DNA of 64,000 nucleotides from Lepas anatifera (Eukaryota > Arthropoda > Thecostraca > Lepadidae): the NCBI GenBank assembly GCA_034440635.1, contig JAOTON010002107.1, positions 62,001 to 126,000 of the forward strand, given 5' to 3'. Of the stretch, positions 44,769-59,100 are shown piece after piece; position 1 is the first letter of the stretch; every line of letters starts with the position of its first letter. The position numbers and the translations under genes are program-made. The notes under the pieces are model-generated. The model was not told the origin of the DNA and made no database searches. It saw nothing but the letters and a program-made list of their open reading frames with translations.

Positions 44769-47700
44769 ATTTTGAGTTTTGGCAGTTGTCATACTGCCGA
44801 CTCCAACTGCCAAAACTCAAAATCTGAACCATTGCAGCAACTGCTTAGCTTTTCAGTATGACAATAGATGACTACCTTTTCTACAAATTTGTATCTTTTG
44901 GTGAGGTTTCGTTCACTAAAACTGTTTTATTAGACTTTTTGTTAACCGGAAGTAGGGTCGGTTACTGCCAGAACTAGGTGCCAAAACTCAACTCACGAAG
45001 GAATGTAACAATCGCTTAGGAAAGCTTTGTGCCGAGCTAAAAATAGCAATTCTTAAAATTTGTACCTTTTCACGATGTTCCTTTCGAGAACAACTGTAAA
45101 ATCATCGATTAAAAATGTCACTACTTTATTACAGAGGAATATTTTCTGTTGCTCCTGGTGTTCATGCCCGGAACCGAAGGCTGCATACCAGATCAGAAAT
45201 AACCCAACATTCTTCCCCATATCCCAAGATATCAATAATTCCCCATACCAGGAGCAGGGGCGTACTTAAAACGTTGTCAACACAACAGAGAACGACAGCG
45301 CATAGGCGGATTCAGGATTTCCGACGGGGGCACCATCCGGAACAGGGGGCACCACTTTTGACCGGCAAAACCTATCAGGTGAGCACAAAATCTTATTGGT
45401 GGGTGCTGATTTTCGCAACCGGAGCGGGGATGGGAAGCTATATTTCAGGGGGGCGACTATAGACCTCGCAGGGGGGTGCTGAGGGCTGATCGGGGGAGGG
45501 CGCGGGACCTCTGCCCCTGGATTCGCCTGTGCGACAGAGGCGTGCTTAGACTGCTGGAAAGGGGTGCAGTTGGAAAAGGCGTTCAAACGAGACTGCTGGC
45601 AACGAGATGTATTCTACAGAGGCGTGCTCGAAGGTTAGGAAAAGGGTACAGTTGGCAAAGGCGTGTCCAGGAGATTGCTAGTAGGAACATGTAATGCAGA
45701 CAGGCGTGCTCAGAGTGTTAAAAGATATAGAGTACAAAAAGCGATCTCAGAGTGTTGGAAAAGAGTGCATTGTACAGAGGTGGTCTCAGACTGTTAGGAA
45801 GGGGTTCAAGTGGAAAAGGCGTCTCCAGAAGACTGCTGGTGGGGGATGATTTATTCAGAGGCATGTTCAGAATGCTGGGAAGAGGTGCAATTGGCAAAGG
45901 CGTATCCAGATCAGTGCCGTAGCCAGAGGAGTCGTTGGGGACCACGGACCCCCTTGGGCAGATCTTGTGCACTGGAAAACACGAGCATTCAACTCGAGGG
46001 CCCCTGAGCTTGGTCGCACGGGACCCCCGACCTTAGTCTCAGAGGGCCCCCGGGCTTGATCTCAGGGGCCCCGGAGCTTAGTGTACCACTGCCTTCCGAG
46101 CTCAATCTCGGGGACCCCCGAGCTTATTGTCAGGTTGCCCTCCACACTTGATCTCGGGGACCCCGAGCTTGGTCTCAGTGGCCCTTGGTTGGTCTCGGGG
46201 GAGTTCCCCGAGCCTGGTCTCAGGGGGTACTCCGGTATCGAGGGCTCCCAAGTATCGAACATTGACCTTGGGGCCAACTGAGCTTGGTCTCAGGGGGCCC
46301 TGAGTTGGTCTCAGGTGCCCCCCGAGCTTTGTTTCAGGAAACCCCCGAGCTTGGTCTCAGTGGACCCCCAAAACTTAGTCTCAGAGGACCCCCAAGCTTG
46401 GTGTCAGTGGCCTGAGCTTGGTCTCAGTGGGCTCCATGAGCGTGGTCTCAGGGGCACATCAATCATCGGTATCAAGGGCTCCGGATTATTGAACATTGAT
46501 ATCGGGGGCACCTGAGCGTGGTCTCAGGAGCCTAAACATGGTCCCAGGAACCCCAATTGGGCCCCTGGGATCTTAGTCTTAAGATGTTAAGAAGGTCCGT
46601 GAGACCAATCTTAAGATTGGTCCCACGGGCCTTTTGATCTTGGTCTCACGGTCTTTCGGTCTTGGTCTCAGGGAGCCCCCGAGCTTGGTCTCAGGGCCCC
46701 CCAAGCTTGGTGTCAGGGGACCCCGAACTTAGTTGCAGGGGACCCCTGAGCTTGGTCTCATGCGATCCCCAAAATTAGTCTCAGAGGACCCCCAAGCTTG
46801 GTCTTAGTGGCCTGAGCTTGGTCTCAGTGGGCTCCACGAGCTTGGTTTCAGGGGACCCCCGAGCTTTGTTTCAGCAAACCCCCGAACTTGGTCCCAGGGG
46901 ACCCCCGAGCTTGGTTTCAGTGGCCCGAACTTGGCCTCAGGGGCTCCCCGAGCTTAGTGTCAGGGGTCCCTCGATCATCGCTATCGAGGGCTCCGGATTA
47001 TCGAACATTGATCTTGGGGCCCCCTGATATTGGTCTCAGAAGCCCCCCGAGCTTGGTCTCAGGGGCCCCCAGCCTGGTCTCAGGGGACCCCCGAGCTTGT
47101 CCTCCGGTGGTCTGAGCTTGGTCTCAGGGGGCTTCACAAGCTTGGTCTTAGGGGCCCTCGATCATCGATATCAAGGGCTCTGGATTATCGAACATTGATC
47201 TCCGGGGCCCTGAGCTTGGTCTCAGCGGGGCCCTGAGGTGGTCTCAGGGGCCCCGAGCTTGGTCTCAAGAGCCCCAAACTTGGTCCCACGGGCCTTTTGA
47301 TCTTGGTCTCACGGTCTTTCGGTCTTGGTATCAGTGGTTCCCCGAGCTTGGTCTCAGGGCCCCTGAGCTTGGTCTCAGAGGACCCCCAAAACTTAGTCTC
47401 AGAGGACCGCCAAGCTTGGTGTCGGTGGCCTGAGCTTGGTCTCAGTGGGCTCCACGAGCGTGGTCTCAGGGGCACCTCGATCATCGGTATCAAGGGCTCC
47501 GGATTATCGAGCATTGATCTCGGGGGCCCTAACCTTGGTCTCAGGGGGCCCTGAGTTGTTCTCAGGGGCCCTGGCTTGGTCTCAGGGCCCCAAAAACTTG
47601 GTCCCATGGGCCTTTCGATATTGGTCTCAAGGACCTTTCGGTCTTGGTTTTAGGAGGAATTTGAGCTTGGTCTCAGGGGCCCACGAGCCTGGTCTCTGGG

Positions 47701-50700
47701 GACCCCGAGCTTGTCCTCAATGGCATGGGCTTGGTCTCAAAGGGCTCCACAAGCTTGGTCTCAGGGGCCCTCGATCATCGATATCAAGGGCTCCGGATTA
47801 TCAAACATTGATATCGGGGCCCCCTGAGCCTGGTCTCAGGCACCCTGAGTTAGTCTCAGGCACCCGAGCTTGGTCTCAGGGGCCCCGAGTTGGTTTCAGG
47901 GGCCCGAGCTTGGTCTCAGGGCCCCAAACTTGGTCCCACGGGCCTTTTGATCTTGGTCCCACGAGCCTTTCGATCTTGGTCTCAGGGGGCCCTGAGCTTG
48001 GTCTCAGGGGTCTCAAGTTGATTTCAGGGGCCCGAGCTTGGTCTCAGGGCCCCAAACTTGGTCCCACGGGCCTTTTGATCTTGGTCCCACGAGCCTTTCG
48101 ATCTTGGTCTCACGGGCCTTTCGATCTTGGTCTCAGGGGGCCCCTGAGCCTGGTCTCAGGGGCCTCAAGTTGATTTCAGGGGCCCGAGCTTGGTCTCAGG
48201 GCCCCAAACTTGGTCCCATGGGCCTTTCGATCTTGGTCTCACGGGCCTTTTGGTCTTGGTCTCATGGGCTCCCGAGCCTGGTCTCAGGGGGGCCCAGAGC
48301 TTGGTCTCAGGGTCCCCCTCGAGCTTGGTCTCAGGGATTCCGAGCTGGTCTCAGGGGCCGAGCTTGACCTCGGGGCCCCAAACCTGGTCCCACGGGCCTT
48401 TTGATCCTGGTCCCATGGGCCTTTCGATATTGGTCTCACGGGCCCTTTTGTCTTGGTCTCATGGGCTCCCGAGCTTGGTCTCAGGGGGGCCCTGAGCTTG
48501 GTCTCAGGGGCCCTCCGAGATTCATCTCAGGGGTTCCCCGAACTTGGTGTCAGGGATCCTCCGAACTTTTCAGTCCTCCGAACTTTCCTCCGGTTTCAGG
48601 GCCCTTCCCTCCGGGCTTTGTCTCAGGGGCCCCGAGCTTGGTCCCCCGAGCATCGGTAGCGATGGCACTGGAGTGCCGAACATTGATCTCAAGGGGGGGG
48701 GGCAATATTGATATCGGAGTACCCCCAACTATCGATATCGATGGCCTCACGAGTGAGGAGCGCGCATTGGCCTCACGGAATGTTGTGTTTGGTCTCAGAA
48801 GCCCCAGGCTTCAGGGGCCCCCAAGCATCGGTATCGAGGGGCTCCAGAGTACAGAGCATCAGTCTCGAGGGGCTCCGAATATTTATCTGGGGAGCCCCCG
48901 AACATGGGTGTCGAGTTACTCCTGAGGTAAGCGCGAGCACGACCCTAAAGGTGTCCCCGAGCCTGATCTAAGTGGGACCCTGAGCTTGGTCTTAGGAGCC
49001 CCCGTGCATTACTATCAAGGGCCTCAGTAGTATTGGTCTCGGTGGGGGGGGGGCAAGCAATGATTTCAGGGGCATTCAAATGTTGATCCCGGAGGGCCCT
49101 CGAATGTATGGATGCAGTGACATAGCCAAGGGGGTCCTAGGAGTCTACGGACCCCCCCTTGGGCTAATTTGAGCCACTGCAAATGATTCTCTGATCACTG
49201 TGCCCCCTGAGTCAGTCTCAGGGGACCCTGAAGATTAGTTCTCAGGGCGTCTTGAGTCGGCTTTAGGGCCCCCGCCCTGAGAGTCGGTCTCAAGGCCCCC
49301 GAAAGTAGATTTCAGGGGGCCCCTGAGAGTTGGTCTCAGGGGGCCCGGAGTGTCGGTCTCAGTGGGCCCTGAGAGTCGGTATCAGTGGGGGCCGAGCTAG
49401 TCCCAGAGGCCCCAGAGAATGGTTCTCAGGGCCCGCGAAAGTCTATTTCAGCGAGTCCCCTGAGAGTCAGTCTCTAAGAACTTCAAAAGTCGGTCAAGGG
49501 GACCCCGAGAGTCAGTTTTAGGGGACTTCTGAGATTTGGTCTCAGGGGTCCCTCCCCACGAGTGTCGGTCTCAGGGGGGCCCATAGTCTCACGGGCGTCT
49601 CTCTCAGGAGTAAATATTTACTTTCAGGTGGCCCCGAGATTAATCTGAGGGCCCAAGAGATAGTCTCACTTGATGCGCAGAGTGCTGGTCTCAGGGGGCC
49701 CCCAGGGACAATACTGGAAGCCCTTGAGACTTATCCTCAGGCTGTGCCCCCATTTTTGTATAAGGGGCCCCGAGAGCAAATCTCAGGGAGCACCCAAAAG
49801 TTAGTCTCAGATTGCCTCCGAGAGTCAGTCTCAGCGACATCCGGAAGTTAGTCTTGGGGTTCAGAAACCTCTGAGACCAGGTCCGTGGAGCCCCCTGAGA
49901 CCAAACTCGGGGGCTCTGAGACCAAGCTCGGGGAACCCCTGATACCAAGACCGAAAGGCCGTGAGACCAATAAAAGGCCGTGGGACCAAGATCAAAAGTT
50001 CCCGGGGCACCAAGTTTGAAGGCCCTGAGACCAAGCTCGGGGCCCCTGAGACCAAGCTCAGGGGCTCCCGAAATCAATGTTCGATAATCTGGAGACCTTG
50101 ATACCGATAATTGAGGTGCCCCTGAGATCATGCTCGTGGAGCACACTGAGGCCAAGCTCAGGCCACTGAGACCAAGCTTGGAGGTCCTCTGAGACCAAGC
50201 TCGCGGGTCCCCTGAGACCAAACTCGGGGGCCCTGAGACCAAGCTCGGGGAACCCCTGATACCAAGACCGAAAGACCGTAAGACCAAGATCGAAAAGCCT
50301 GTGGGACCAAGATCAAAAGTGCCCGGGGCACCACGTTTGAAGCAAGCCCCTGAGACCAAGCTCGAAGGGGGCCCTGAGACCAGGCTCTGGACCCCCTTGA
50401 GATCAAGCTCAGGATCCCATGAGACCAAGACCAAAAGGCCCGTGAGACCAAGATCGAAAGGCCCATGGGACCAGTGGCGTAGCCAAGGGGGTCCTTGGGG
50501 TCCACGGACCCCCCCTTGGGCTGATCTTATGCACTGGAAAACACGAGCATTGGTCTCAGGTGCCCCCTTGAGCTTGGCCTCAGGGGCCCTCCGAGCTCGA
50601 TATCAGGCCCCCGAGGTTGGTCTCAAGGGACCTCCGAGCTTGGTCTCAGGGGCCCCCAAGCTTGGTCTTATGGGCCCCCCTGGTCTTGGTCTCAGGGGGC

Positions 50701-52021
50701 CCCCCGAGCTTGGTCTCACGGGCTTTCCGAGCTTGGTCTCAGGGGCCCCTGATCATCGGTATTGAGGACATCAGAGTATCGAACATTGATCTCGGGGGGC
50801 CCTGAGCTTGGTCTCAGGGGCAGAGCTGCAAAAAATCTCAAATCTGTCGGGCACTTTCGAAAAAACCTCCAAATCTGTCGGGTGGTTAGGATAGGACTAT
50901 TAAAATTGTCTAAAACCCATTCAATTGGTAAAATGTTCCTACTCTTTTTCCACATTCTTAATAGAAAATACTAAAATTAGCATAAAAAACTTCAAGTTTG
51001 GCACCAATGGATATCATTATCCTTATTTTTGTGCTCTGATCCTTATATGTGTGATATCCTTATTTTTCGTGCTCTGAAGCCGCCTATGGAAAATCTAAGT
51101 GGAATGGCACAAGTCTATTAATTTTCAAAACTCTAGAACTGAGACTGTTCTTCGGTTTTTCAATTATCAGACACGCTCAGGAAATTAAGGTTATCGGCAG
51201 AAACCTATAACAAATTGAATACCGAACCACCAATTCCCATTTTCTGGAGTCACCATTGGTAAAGGAAATTTATTATTGGATGTAATTTGAGATTTGTGGA
51301 CGTACAGCATACAAATAGTGTGTGTCAAAGTCAGCTCGACTGGGTCTTGAATAAGACTCAGTCTTGAATTCAGATGATTTAGGTCACAGGTGGAAATATA
51401 CAATAACATGAAAAGCAGCCCCCTTTTTCAGTCCTCTGCAGCCGCCATTGACAAAAAATGCTGCACTAGAATGAGAATAAGTGATATTTTGTTATTATGT
51501 TACATAGTCCAGCCCAGAATACTTAAGAAATATAGTTTGCAATGGAAGAAAGCTGACCTGGTTCCCATACCATGCGTTTACTTATGCCAGCTTCTGCAGA
51601 TTTTCATGATTTCAGTTTTTTGGAGGTGGGAGGGGGTAATTTGGAAGGAACCCCCAAAATTTATATATGGATTTTGCTCTGATGGCCAGACAAACAAGAT
51701 TGGAGGGGCACTTTTTTGATATTCGAAAGTGTTTTTAAGGATCATGGCTACTTGTAGTTGAATACAAACATGTGATATTAGCTTTCCATGACTTTAAATG
51801 CATGTTTACATGAAAAACCCTAAATTTTGAAGCTGTTGGCTATCTCAAAGTTTTTCATGCATTGCCGTGCTCATTTCCATGAGGGTACGTGGTTTAGGAT
51901 CTGAAGTTAATGAGGCTAATAAATAACCTTAAGTCAGTTAGATAGTAAATGTCAAATAAATATCATGTTTCCAAGGAAGTTAAGAGTAAAAGGAATGAGT
52001 AAAGGTTGCACTAGGCTGTGT
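44769..52021. repeat. 7.25 kb segmental duplication, copy 2
   Basis: Near-identical to 32329-39575. It starts with the palindrome's central hairpin but lacks the left arm. It contains its own satellite block (about 46000-50820) and ends inside the hAT-like element. Confidence 0.93.
50821..52021 (-). mobile_element. Truncated second copy of the hAT-like element
   Basis: Left terminus CAGAGCTGCAAA preceded by CTCAGGGG, as in copy 1. It is cut at the segmental breakpoint, so the right terminus and zinc-finger exon are missing. Confidence 0.88.
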
Positions 52022-52177
52022 CAGAAGCCGGTGACGAACGAAGTAAGAAACGGCTTCTATTCTGACAGTTTTTCCGGTCTCGTCGTTGTTGTCTGTTGTT
52101 GTTGTCAGAAGCCGGTGACGAACGAAGTAAGAAACGGCTTCTATTCTGACAGTTTTTCCGGTCTCGTCGTGGTTGTC

Positions 52178-52190
<13 letters not shown>
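52021..52190. repeat. Two tandem 84-bp units before a (TTG)n tract
   Basis: TCAGAAGCCGGTGACGAACG starts at 52021 and 52105. Each unit contains AGAAGCC...GGCTTCT as a hairpin and ends in TTG repeats. Confidence 0.9.
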
Positions 52191-52216
<26 letters not shown>

Positions 52217-52592
52217 CTGTTCTGAGCGCTGGTATCAGAGACCTAAAAGTTTTGTGGATAGAAGGCACTTCCAAATGAATCAGCACCACGGTTGTCAATT
52301 TTCAAAATTTTCAAAATTTTGCCCAGAATTATGCATTATGTGATTTTTAACTTTTATTTTTCTATTTTTTGCTAATTCATCTAGACTCTTCAAACTTGCA
52401 CCCTTTTACATCAGGGAAATTTGTAGTTCACACAAAAAGTTGGAAAGAAAAAGCTTTAAATTTAGGGCTCTAAATTAGCTTTTAAACTTTGCACCCTAAA
52501 TTTGGCATAAAACTCATGGTCTAAACTACAGGCTCGAAATATCTGAAGCTACAGCAGTTCAGGTTCTGAGTCAAATATCAACTTAAAGGCCG

Positions 52593-52614
52593 GTTTGTGC
52601 AGTACTGCACAAAC
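52593..52614. repeat. 22-bp perfect palindrome in the macrosatellite core
   Basis: Half-site GTTTGTGCAGT followed by its exact complement. It is unchanged in the other copies at 56546 and 60691. Confidence 0.95.
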
Positions 52615-53829
52615 ACAGAAACAAAACAAAAACGGAAATTTAAGGGTCCTCTTTGGCCCATTCCGTGAAGGTCTGCATTTCCCAAAATATCATTCAAACC
52701 CTTATATCTTCCGATCTAATTGATAAAAATTAGTTCCCATTTCAAATAATAAGAGAGAATAGCCTCCTTTATTATATATTTAGAGATAAAAACTTTCAGA
52801 CCGAAACTTTTTATTTTATAGGCAAAAATAAAATATAAGTTTTTAAAATTTTTATTCTCAGCCCCCTGGTTTCCAGACCATGATAGCTACGGTATTGAAC
52901 TTAACACGGCTGGATAGAAAACTTTGTTGCCGTCATTTTTCTCACTCATACCCCCACTTATCTCTTACGGCTTCCGCGCTATAAGCCGTAAAATGCATTT
53001 CACAGTGGTAATTTTATCAGTTCATTTTTGCTTCACACCGGGGTTTAGGGTGGTTAGAGTCATTGGAGGGAAATGAAATTTTGCATGCAGCTAGGTAAGA
53101 GACATATGTCGACATTCCATCTGCATATATATCAATGAAACACCAAGTTACCTTTACTAACATGCCGTTTCTCCACGCATCGTTGTAGCAAATCACCACG
53201 CGTCACCCCTGCGTCCACGTCGCGGCAACGCCGGCGATCGGCGCGGCCGTTTCTGTTTATTTATGGTCTGGTAAAAAAGTACCCAACACTACCCATAATG
53301 CATCACAAGTAATTAGAGTACCGTAAAAGTCTGAGTTTACAATAAGAGTATTATGTTTCTGTTTTTGGACCATGGGTGGATCCAGGGAATAAGTAGGCTA
53401 GGTGCCCCCCACCCTTCTCCCCCCATCCCCTCCCCCAACCCCCAATCGACCATCGGCGCCCTCTGAAATTGTAAAGACACGCCTCTCAAGGTCGATGACG
53501 CTCCCTGAAATGTCGCTTCCCATACGCGGATCCAGGATTGCCTATCGGGGGCGACGTGGAAGGGGAAACTTCCTGGTGGGCGCTATCTACACCAGGGACG
53601 CCACTTTTGGCAGGAAAAACCTATCAAATAGGCGCTAAAACCTATCAGTAGACCCCGATACCTGCATCTCGGGGAAAACGACATTTCAGGGGGAGCCATC
53701 GAACTTTCCAGGGGTTTCCGGGACAATTTCAGGGGGCGCTAAGATTCTATGGGGGCACCTGTCCCCTTTCCCCTTGGATCTGCCTATGTCGTTTCGGGGG
53801 CGGGGGGGCACGGAGGTGGGGCGTTACTG

Positions 53830-55730
53830 GTGTGGGGGTAAGGAGATCGAGCATAAGCGGATCCAGGACATCAGCATGGGGGTAAGGGCTAAAGAGTTCG
53901 AGCATAGGCGGACCCAGGACATCAGTACGAGGGTGGGGCTAGGGAGTTAGAGCATAGGCGGATCCAGGACATCGGTACGAGGGTCGGGCTAGGGAGTTAG
54001 AGCATAGGCGGATCCAGGACATCGGTACGAGGGTCGGGCTAGGGAGTTAGAGCATAGGCGGATCCTGGACATTAGTACGGGGATGGGGCTAAGCAGCTGA
54101 GCATTAGCGGAATCAGGACATCAGTACGGGGTGAGACTCGGGAGTTCCAGCATAGGCGGATCCAGGACATTAGTAGGGGGGTAGGGGCTACGGAGTTCGA
54201 GCATAGGCGGATCCAGGATATTAGTACGGGGATGGGGCTAAGGAGCTCGAGCAGAGGCGGATCTAGGACATCAGTACGGCGGTGGGGCTAAGAAGCTCGA
54301 GCATAAGCGGATTCAGCTGATCAGTACGAGGGTGGGGCTCGGGAGCTCGAGCATAAGCGGATTCAGGACATCAGTACGGGGGTGGGGCTCGGGAGCTCGA
54401 GCATAGGCGAATCCAGGACATCAGTAGAGGGTCGGGGCTGAGCATAGGCGGTTCCAGGGCAATACAGAGGTGGGGCTAAGGAGCTCGAGCAGAGGCGGAT
54501 CCAGGACATCAGTACGGGGGTGGGGCTAAGGGGCTCGAGTATAGGCGGATCAAGAACATCAGTACGGGGGTGGGGCTAAGGAGCTCGAGCATAAGCGGAT
54601 CCAGGACATCAGCACGGGGGTGAGGCTAAAGAGCTGGAATAGGCGGATCCAGGACATAAGTATGGGTGTGGGGCTAAGGAGCTCGAGCAGAGGCGGATCC
54701 AGGACATCAGTACGGGGGTGGGGCTAAGGAGCTCAAGCAGAGGCGGATCCAGGACATCAGTACGGGGGTGGGGCTAAGGAGATCGAGCATAGGCGGATCC
54801 AGGACATCTGTACGGGGGTGGGGCTAAGGAGCTGGAGCATAGGCGGATCCAGGACATAAGTATGGGTGTGGGGCTAAGGAGCTCGAACAGAGCCGGATCC
54901 AAGACATCAGTACGGGGGTGGGGCTAAGGGGCTCGAGTATAGGCGGATCAAGGACATCAGCACGGGGGTAGGGGATTGTGGGGCTAAGGAGCTCGAGCAT
55001 AGGCGGATCCAGGACATCAGTACGGGGGTGGGGCTAAGGGAGCTCGAGCATAGGCGGATCCAGGACATCAGTACGGGGTCGGGGCGGAGGGTGAAGTGGG
55101 GCTAAGGAGCTCGAGCAGAGGCGGATCCAGGACATCAGTACGGGGGTGGGGCTAAGGAGCTCGAGCAGAGGCGGATCCAGGACATCAGTACGGGGGTGGG
55201 GCTAAGGAGCTCGAGCAGAGGCGGATCCAGGACATCAGTACGGGGGTGGGGCTAAGGAGATCGAGCATAGGCGGATCCAGGGCAAATGTACGGGGGTGGG
55301 GCTAAGGAGCTGGAGCATAGGCGGATCCAGGACATAAGTATGGGTGTGGGGCTAAGGAGCTCGAACAGAGGCGGATCCAGGACATCAGTACGGGGGTGGG
55401 GCTAAGGGTCTCGAGTATAGGCGGATCAAGGACATCAGTACGGGGGTGGGGCTAAGGATCTCGAGCATAAGCGGATCCAGGACCTCAGCACGGGGGTAGG
55501 GGCTAAAGAGTTCGAGCATAGGCGGATCCAGGATATCAGTACGAGGGTGGGGCTAAGGAGCTCGAGCATAAGGGGAGCCAGGATATCAGTATGGGGGTAG
55601 AGGCTAAGGAGTTTGAGCATAGGCGGATCCAGGACATCAGTATGGGTGTCGGGCTAAGGAGCTCGAGCAGAGGCGGATCCAGGACATCAGTTCGGTGGTG
55701 GGGCTGAGGTCTCGAGCTGGGGCATAACTC
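53830..55730. repeat. 50-bp satellite array, first block
   Basis: The unit is GAGCATAGGCGGATCCAGGA + CATCAGTACGGGGGTGGGGC + TAAGGAGCTC, exactly 50 bases in the regular part (for example 55121 to 55171). Most units keep one GGATCC. GAGCAGAGG and GAGCATAGG variants alternate. Frames through it are artefacts. Confidence 0.95.
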
Positions 55731-56130
55731 GGTAACAAATAGACAGAATTGGATGAAAATCTGCAGGTATAGGTGAAATACCGTCGGAAAACCCATCATA
55801 TTTTATATCGTATCTCCTTTCTTCTCGTTATGCCCAGTCTTTGCTTAACAAAACAAACATTATGCGTGTGTTTATTTCTTTGATGATATGAACAGAGGGC
55901 AGGCGTGGTGCAGTATGCAGAGACATGCTAATTTAGGAAAACATGGGCCTAGACAGGGGATTGAATGGAGCCATAATGAGAACACAAAACCTAAAACTCC
56001 AACATTGCGTTGTTATAACTATCAAACTGCTGAAAAAAACTCGCCTGTCAATCGAACTGTTTGGCTAACGTACATTGTCACCGGCTTCTCCTGCGCCAGA
56101 GCGGCACCTGCCGAGGCCGCAGGCCGAGTC

Positions 56131-56168
<38 letters not shown>

Positions 56169-56169
<1 letters not shown>

Positions 56170-59100
56170 CTGTTCTGAGCGCTGGTATCAGAGACCTAAA
56201 AGTTTTGTGGATAGAAGGCACTTCCAAATGAATCAGCACCACGGTTGTCAATTTTCAAAATTTTCAAAATTTTGCCCAGAATTATGCATTATGTGATTTT
56301 TAACTTTTATTTTTCTATTTTTTGCTAATTCATCTAGACTCTTCAAACTTGCACCCTTTTACATCAGGGAAATTTGTAGTTCACACAAAAAGTTGGAAAG
56401 AAAAAGCTTTAAATTTAGGGCTCTAAATTAGCTTTTAAACTTTGCACCCTAAATTTGGCATAAAACTCATGGTCTAAACTACAGGCTCGAAATATCTGAA
56501 GCTACAGCAGTTCAGGTTCTGAGTCAAATATCAACTTAAAGGCCGGTTTGTGCAGTACTGCACAAACACAGAAACAAAACAAAAACGGAAATTTAAGGGT
56601 CCTCTTTGGCCCATTCCGTGAAGGTCTGCATTTCCCAAAATATCATTCAAACCCTTATATCTTCCGATCTAATTGATAAAAATTAGTTCCCATTTCAAAT
56701 AATAAGAGAGAATAGCCTCCTTTATTATATATTTAGAGATAAAAACTTTCAGACCGAAACTTTTTATTTTATAGGCAAAAATAAAATATAAGTTTTTAAA
56801 ATTTTTATTCTCAGCCCCTGGTTTCCAGACCATGATAGCTACGGTATTGAACTTAACACGGCTGGATAGAAAACTTTGTTGCCGTCATTTTTCTCACTCA
56901 TACCCCCCACTTATCTCTTACGGCTTCCGCGCTATAAGCCGTAAAATGCATTTCACAGTGGTAATTTTATCAGTTCATTTTTGCTTCACACCGGGGTTTA
57001 GGGTGGTTAGAGTCATTGGAGGGAAATGAAATTTTGCATGCAGCTAGGTAAGAGACATATGTCGACATTCCATCTGCATATATATCAATGAAACACCAAG
57101 TTACCTTTACTAACATGCCGTTTCTCCACGCATCGTTGTAGCAAATCACCACGCGTCACCCCTGCGTCCACGTCGCGGCAACGCCGGCGATCGGCGCGGC
57201 CGTTTCTGTTTATTTATGGTCTGGTAAAAAAGTACCCAACACTACCCATAATGCATCACAAGTAATTAGAGTACCGTAAAAGTCTGAGTTTACAATAAGA
57301 GTATTATGTTTCTGTTTTTGGACCATGGGTGGATCCAGGGAATAAGTAGGCTAGGTGCCCCCCACCCTTCTCCCCCATCCCCTCCCCCAACCCCCAATCG
57401 ACCATCGGCGCCCTCTGAAATTGTAAAGACACGCCTCTCAAGGTCGATGACGCTCCCTGAAATGTCGCTTCCCATACGCGGATCCAGGATTGCCTATCGG
57501 GGGCGACGTGGAAGGGGAAACTTCCTGGTGGGCGCTATCTACACCAGGGACGCCACTTTTGGCAGGAAAAACCTATCAAATAGGCGCTAAAACCTATCAG
57601 TAGACCCCGATACCTGCATCTCGGGGAAAACGACATTTCAGGGGGAGCCATCGAACTTTCCAGGGGTTTCCGGGACAATTTCAGGGGGCGCTAAGATTCT
57701 ATGGGGGGCACCTGTCCCCTTTCCCCTTGGATCTGCCTATGTCGTTTCGGGGGCGGGGGGCACGGAGGTGGGGCGTTACTGGTGTGGGGGTAAGGAGATC
57801 GAGCATAAGCGGATCCAGGACATCAGCATGGGGGTAAGGGCTAAAGAGTTCGAGCATAGGCGGACCCAGGACATCAGTACGAGGGTGGGGCTAGGGGAGT
57901 TAGAGCATAGGCGGATCCAGGACATCGGTACGAGGGTCGGGCTAGGGAGTTAGAGCATAGGCGGATCCAGGACATCGGTACGAGGGTCGGGCTAGGGAGT
58001 TAGAGCATAGGCGGATCCAGGACATTAGTACGGGGATGGGGCTAAGCAGCTGAGCATTAGCGGAATCAGGACATCAGTACGGGGTGAGACTCGGGAGTTC
58101 CAGCATAGGCGGATCCAGGACATTAGTAGGGGGGTAGGGGCTACGGAGTTCGAGCATAGGCGGATCCAGGATATTAGTACGGGGATGGGGCTAAGGAGCT
58201 CGAGCAGAGGCGGATCTAGGACATCAGTACGGCGGTGGGGCTAAGAAGCTCGAGCATAAGCGGATTCAGCTGATCAGTACGAGGGTGGGGCTCGGGAGCT
58301 CGAGCATAAGCGGATTCAGGACATCAGTACGGGGGTGGGGCTCGGGAGCTCGAGCATAGGCGAATCCAGGACATCAGTAGAGGGTCGGGGCTGAGCATAG
58401 GCGGTTCCAGGGCAATACAGAGGTGGGGCTAAGGAGCTCGAGCAGAGGCGGATCCAGGACATCAGTACGGGGGTGGGGGCTAAGGGGCTCGAGTATAGGC
58501 GGATCAAGAACATCAGTACGGGGGTGGGGCTAAGGAGCTCGAGCATAAGCGGATCCAGGACATCAGCACGGGGGTGAGGCTAAAGAGCTGGAATAGGCGG
58601 ATCCAGGACATAAGTATGGGTGTGGGGCTAAGGAGCTCGAGCAGAGGCGGATCCAGGACATCAGTACGGGGGTGGGGCTAAGGAGCTCAAGCAGAGGCGG
58701 ATCCAGGACATCAGTACGGGGGTGGGGCTAAGGAGATCGAGCATAGGCGGATCCAGGACATCTGTACGGGGGTGGGGCTAAGGAGCTGGAGCATAGGCGG
58801 ATCCAGGACATAAGTATGGGTGTGGGGCTAAGGAGCTCGAACAGAGCCGGATCCAAGACATCAGTACGGGGGTGGGGCTAAGGGGCTCGAGTATAGGCGG
58901 ATCAAGGACATCAGCACGGGGGTAGGGGCTAAAGAGTTCTAGCATAGGCGGATCCAGGATATCAGTACGAGTGTGGGGCTAAGGAGCTCGAGCATAAGCG
59001 GATTCAGGACATCAGTACGGGGGTGGGGCTCGGGAGCTCGAGCATAGGCGAATCCAGGACATCAGTAGAGGGTCGGGGCTGAGCATAGGCGGTTCCAGGG

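Larger units (their letters stand above)
52216..56168. repeat. ~4 kb macrosatellite, copy 1
   Basis: Starts at TCTGTTCTGAGCGCTGG after (TTG)n. It holds an AT-rich core of about 1.6 kb, a CpG-rich patch (53215-53250), a 50-bp-unit array, then 0.4 kb of non-satellite and the next (TTG)n. The same start recurs at 56169 and 60314. Confidence 0.92.

Noticed and set aside
52011..52298. Poly-Asn / poly-Cys frames
   Set aside because: Produced by the (TTG)n tract; no start or domain context.
53830..55730. Regularly spaced direct repeats resembling a CRISPR array
   Set aside because: Units are contiguous 50-bp repeats without unique spacers, in a genome with introns and LINEs.
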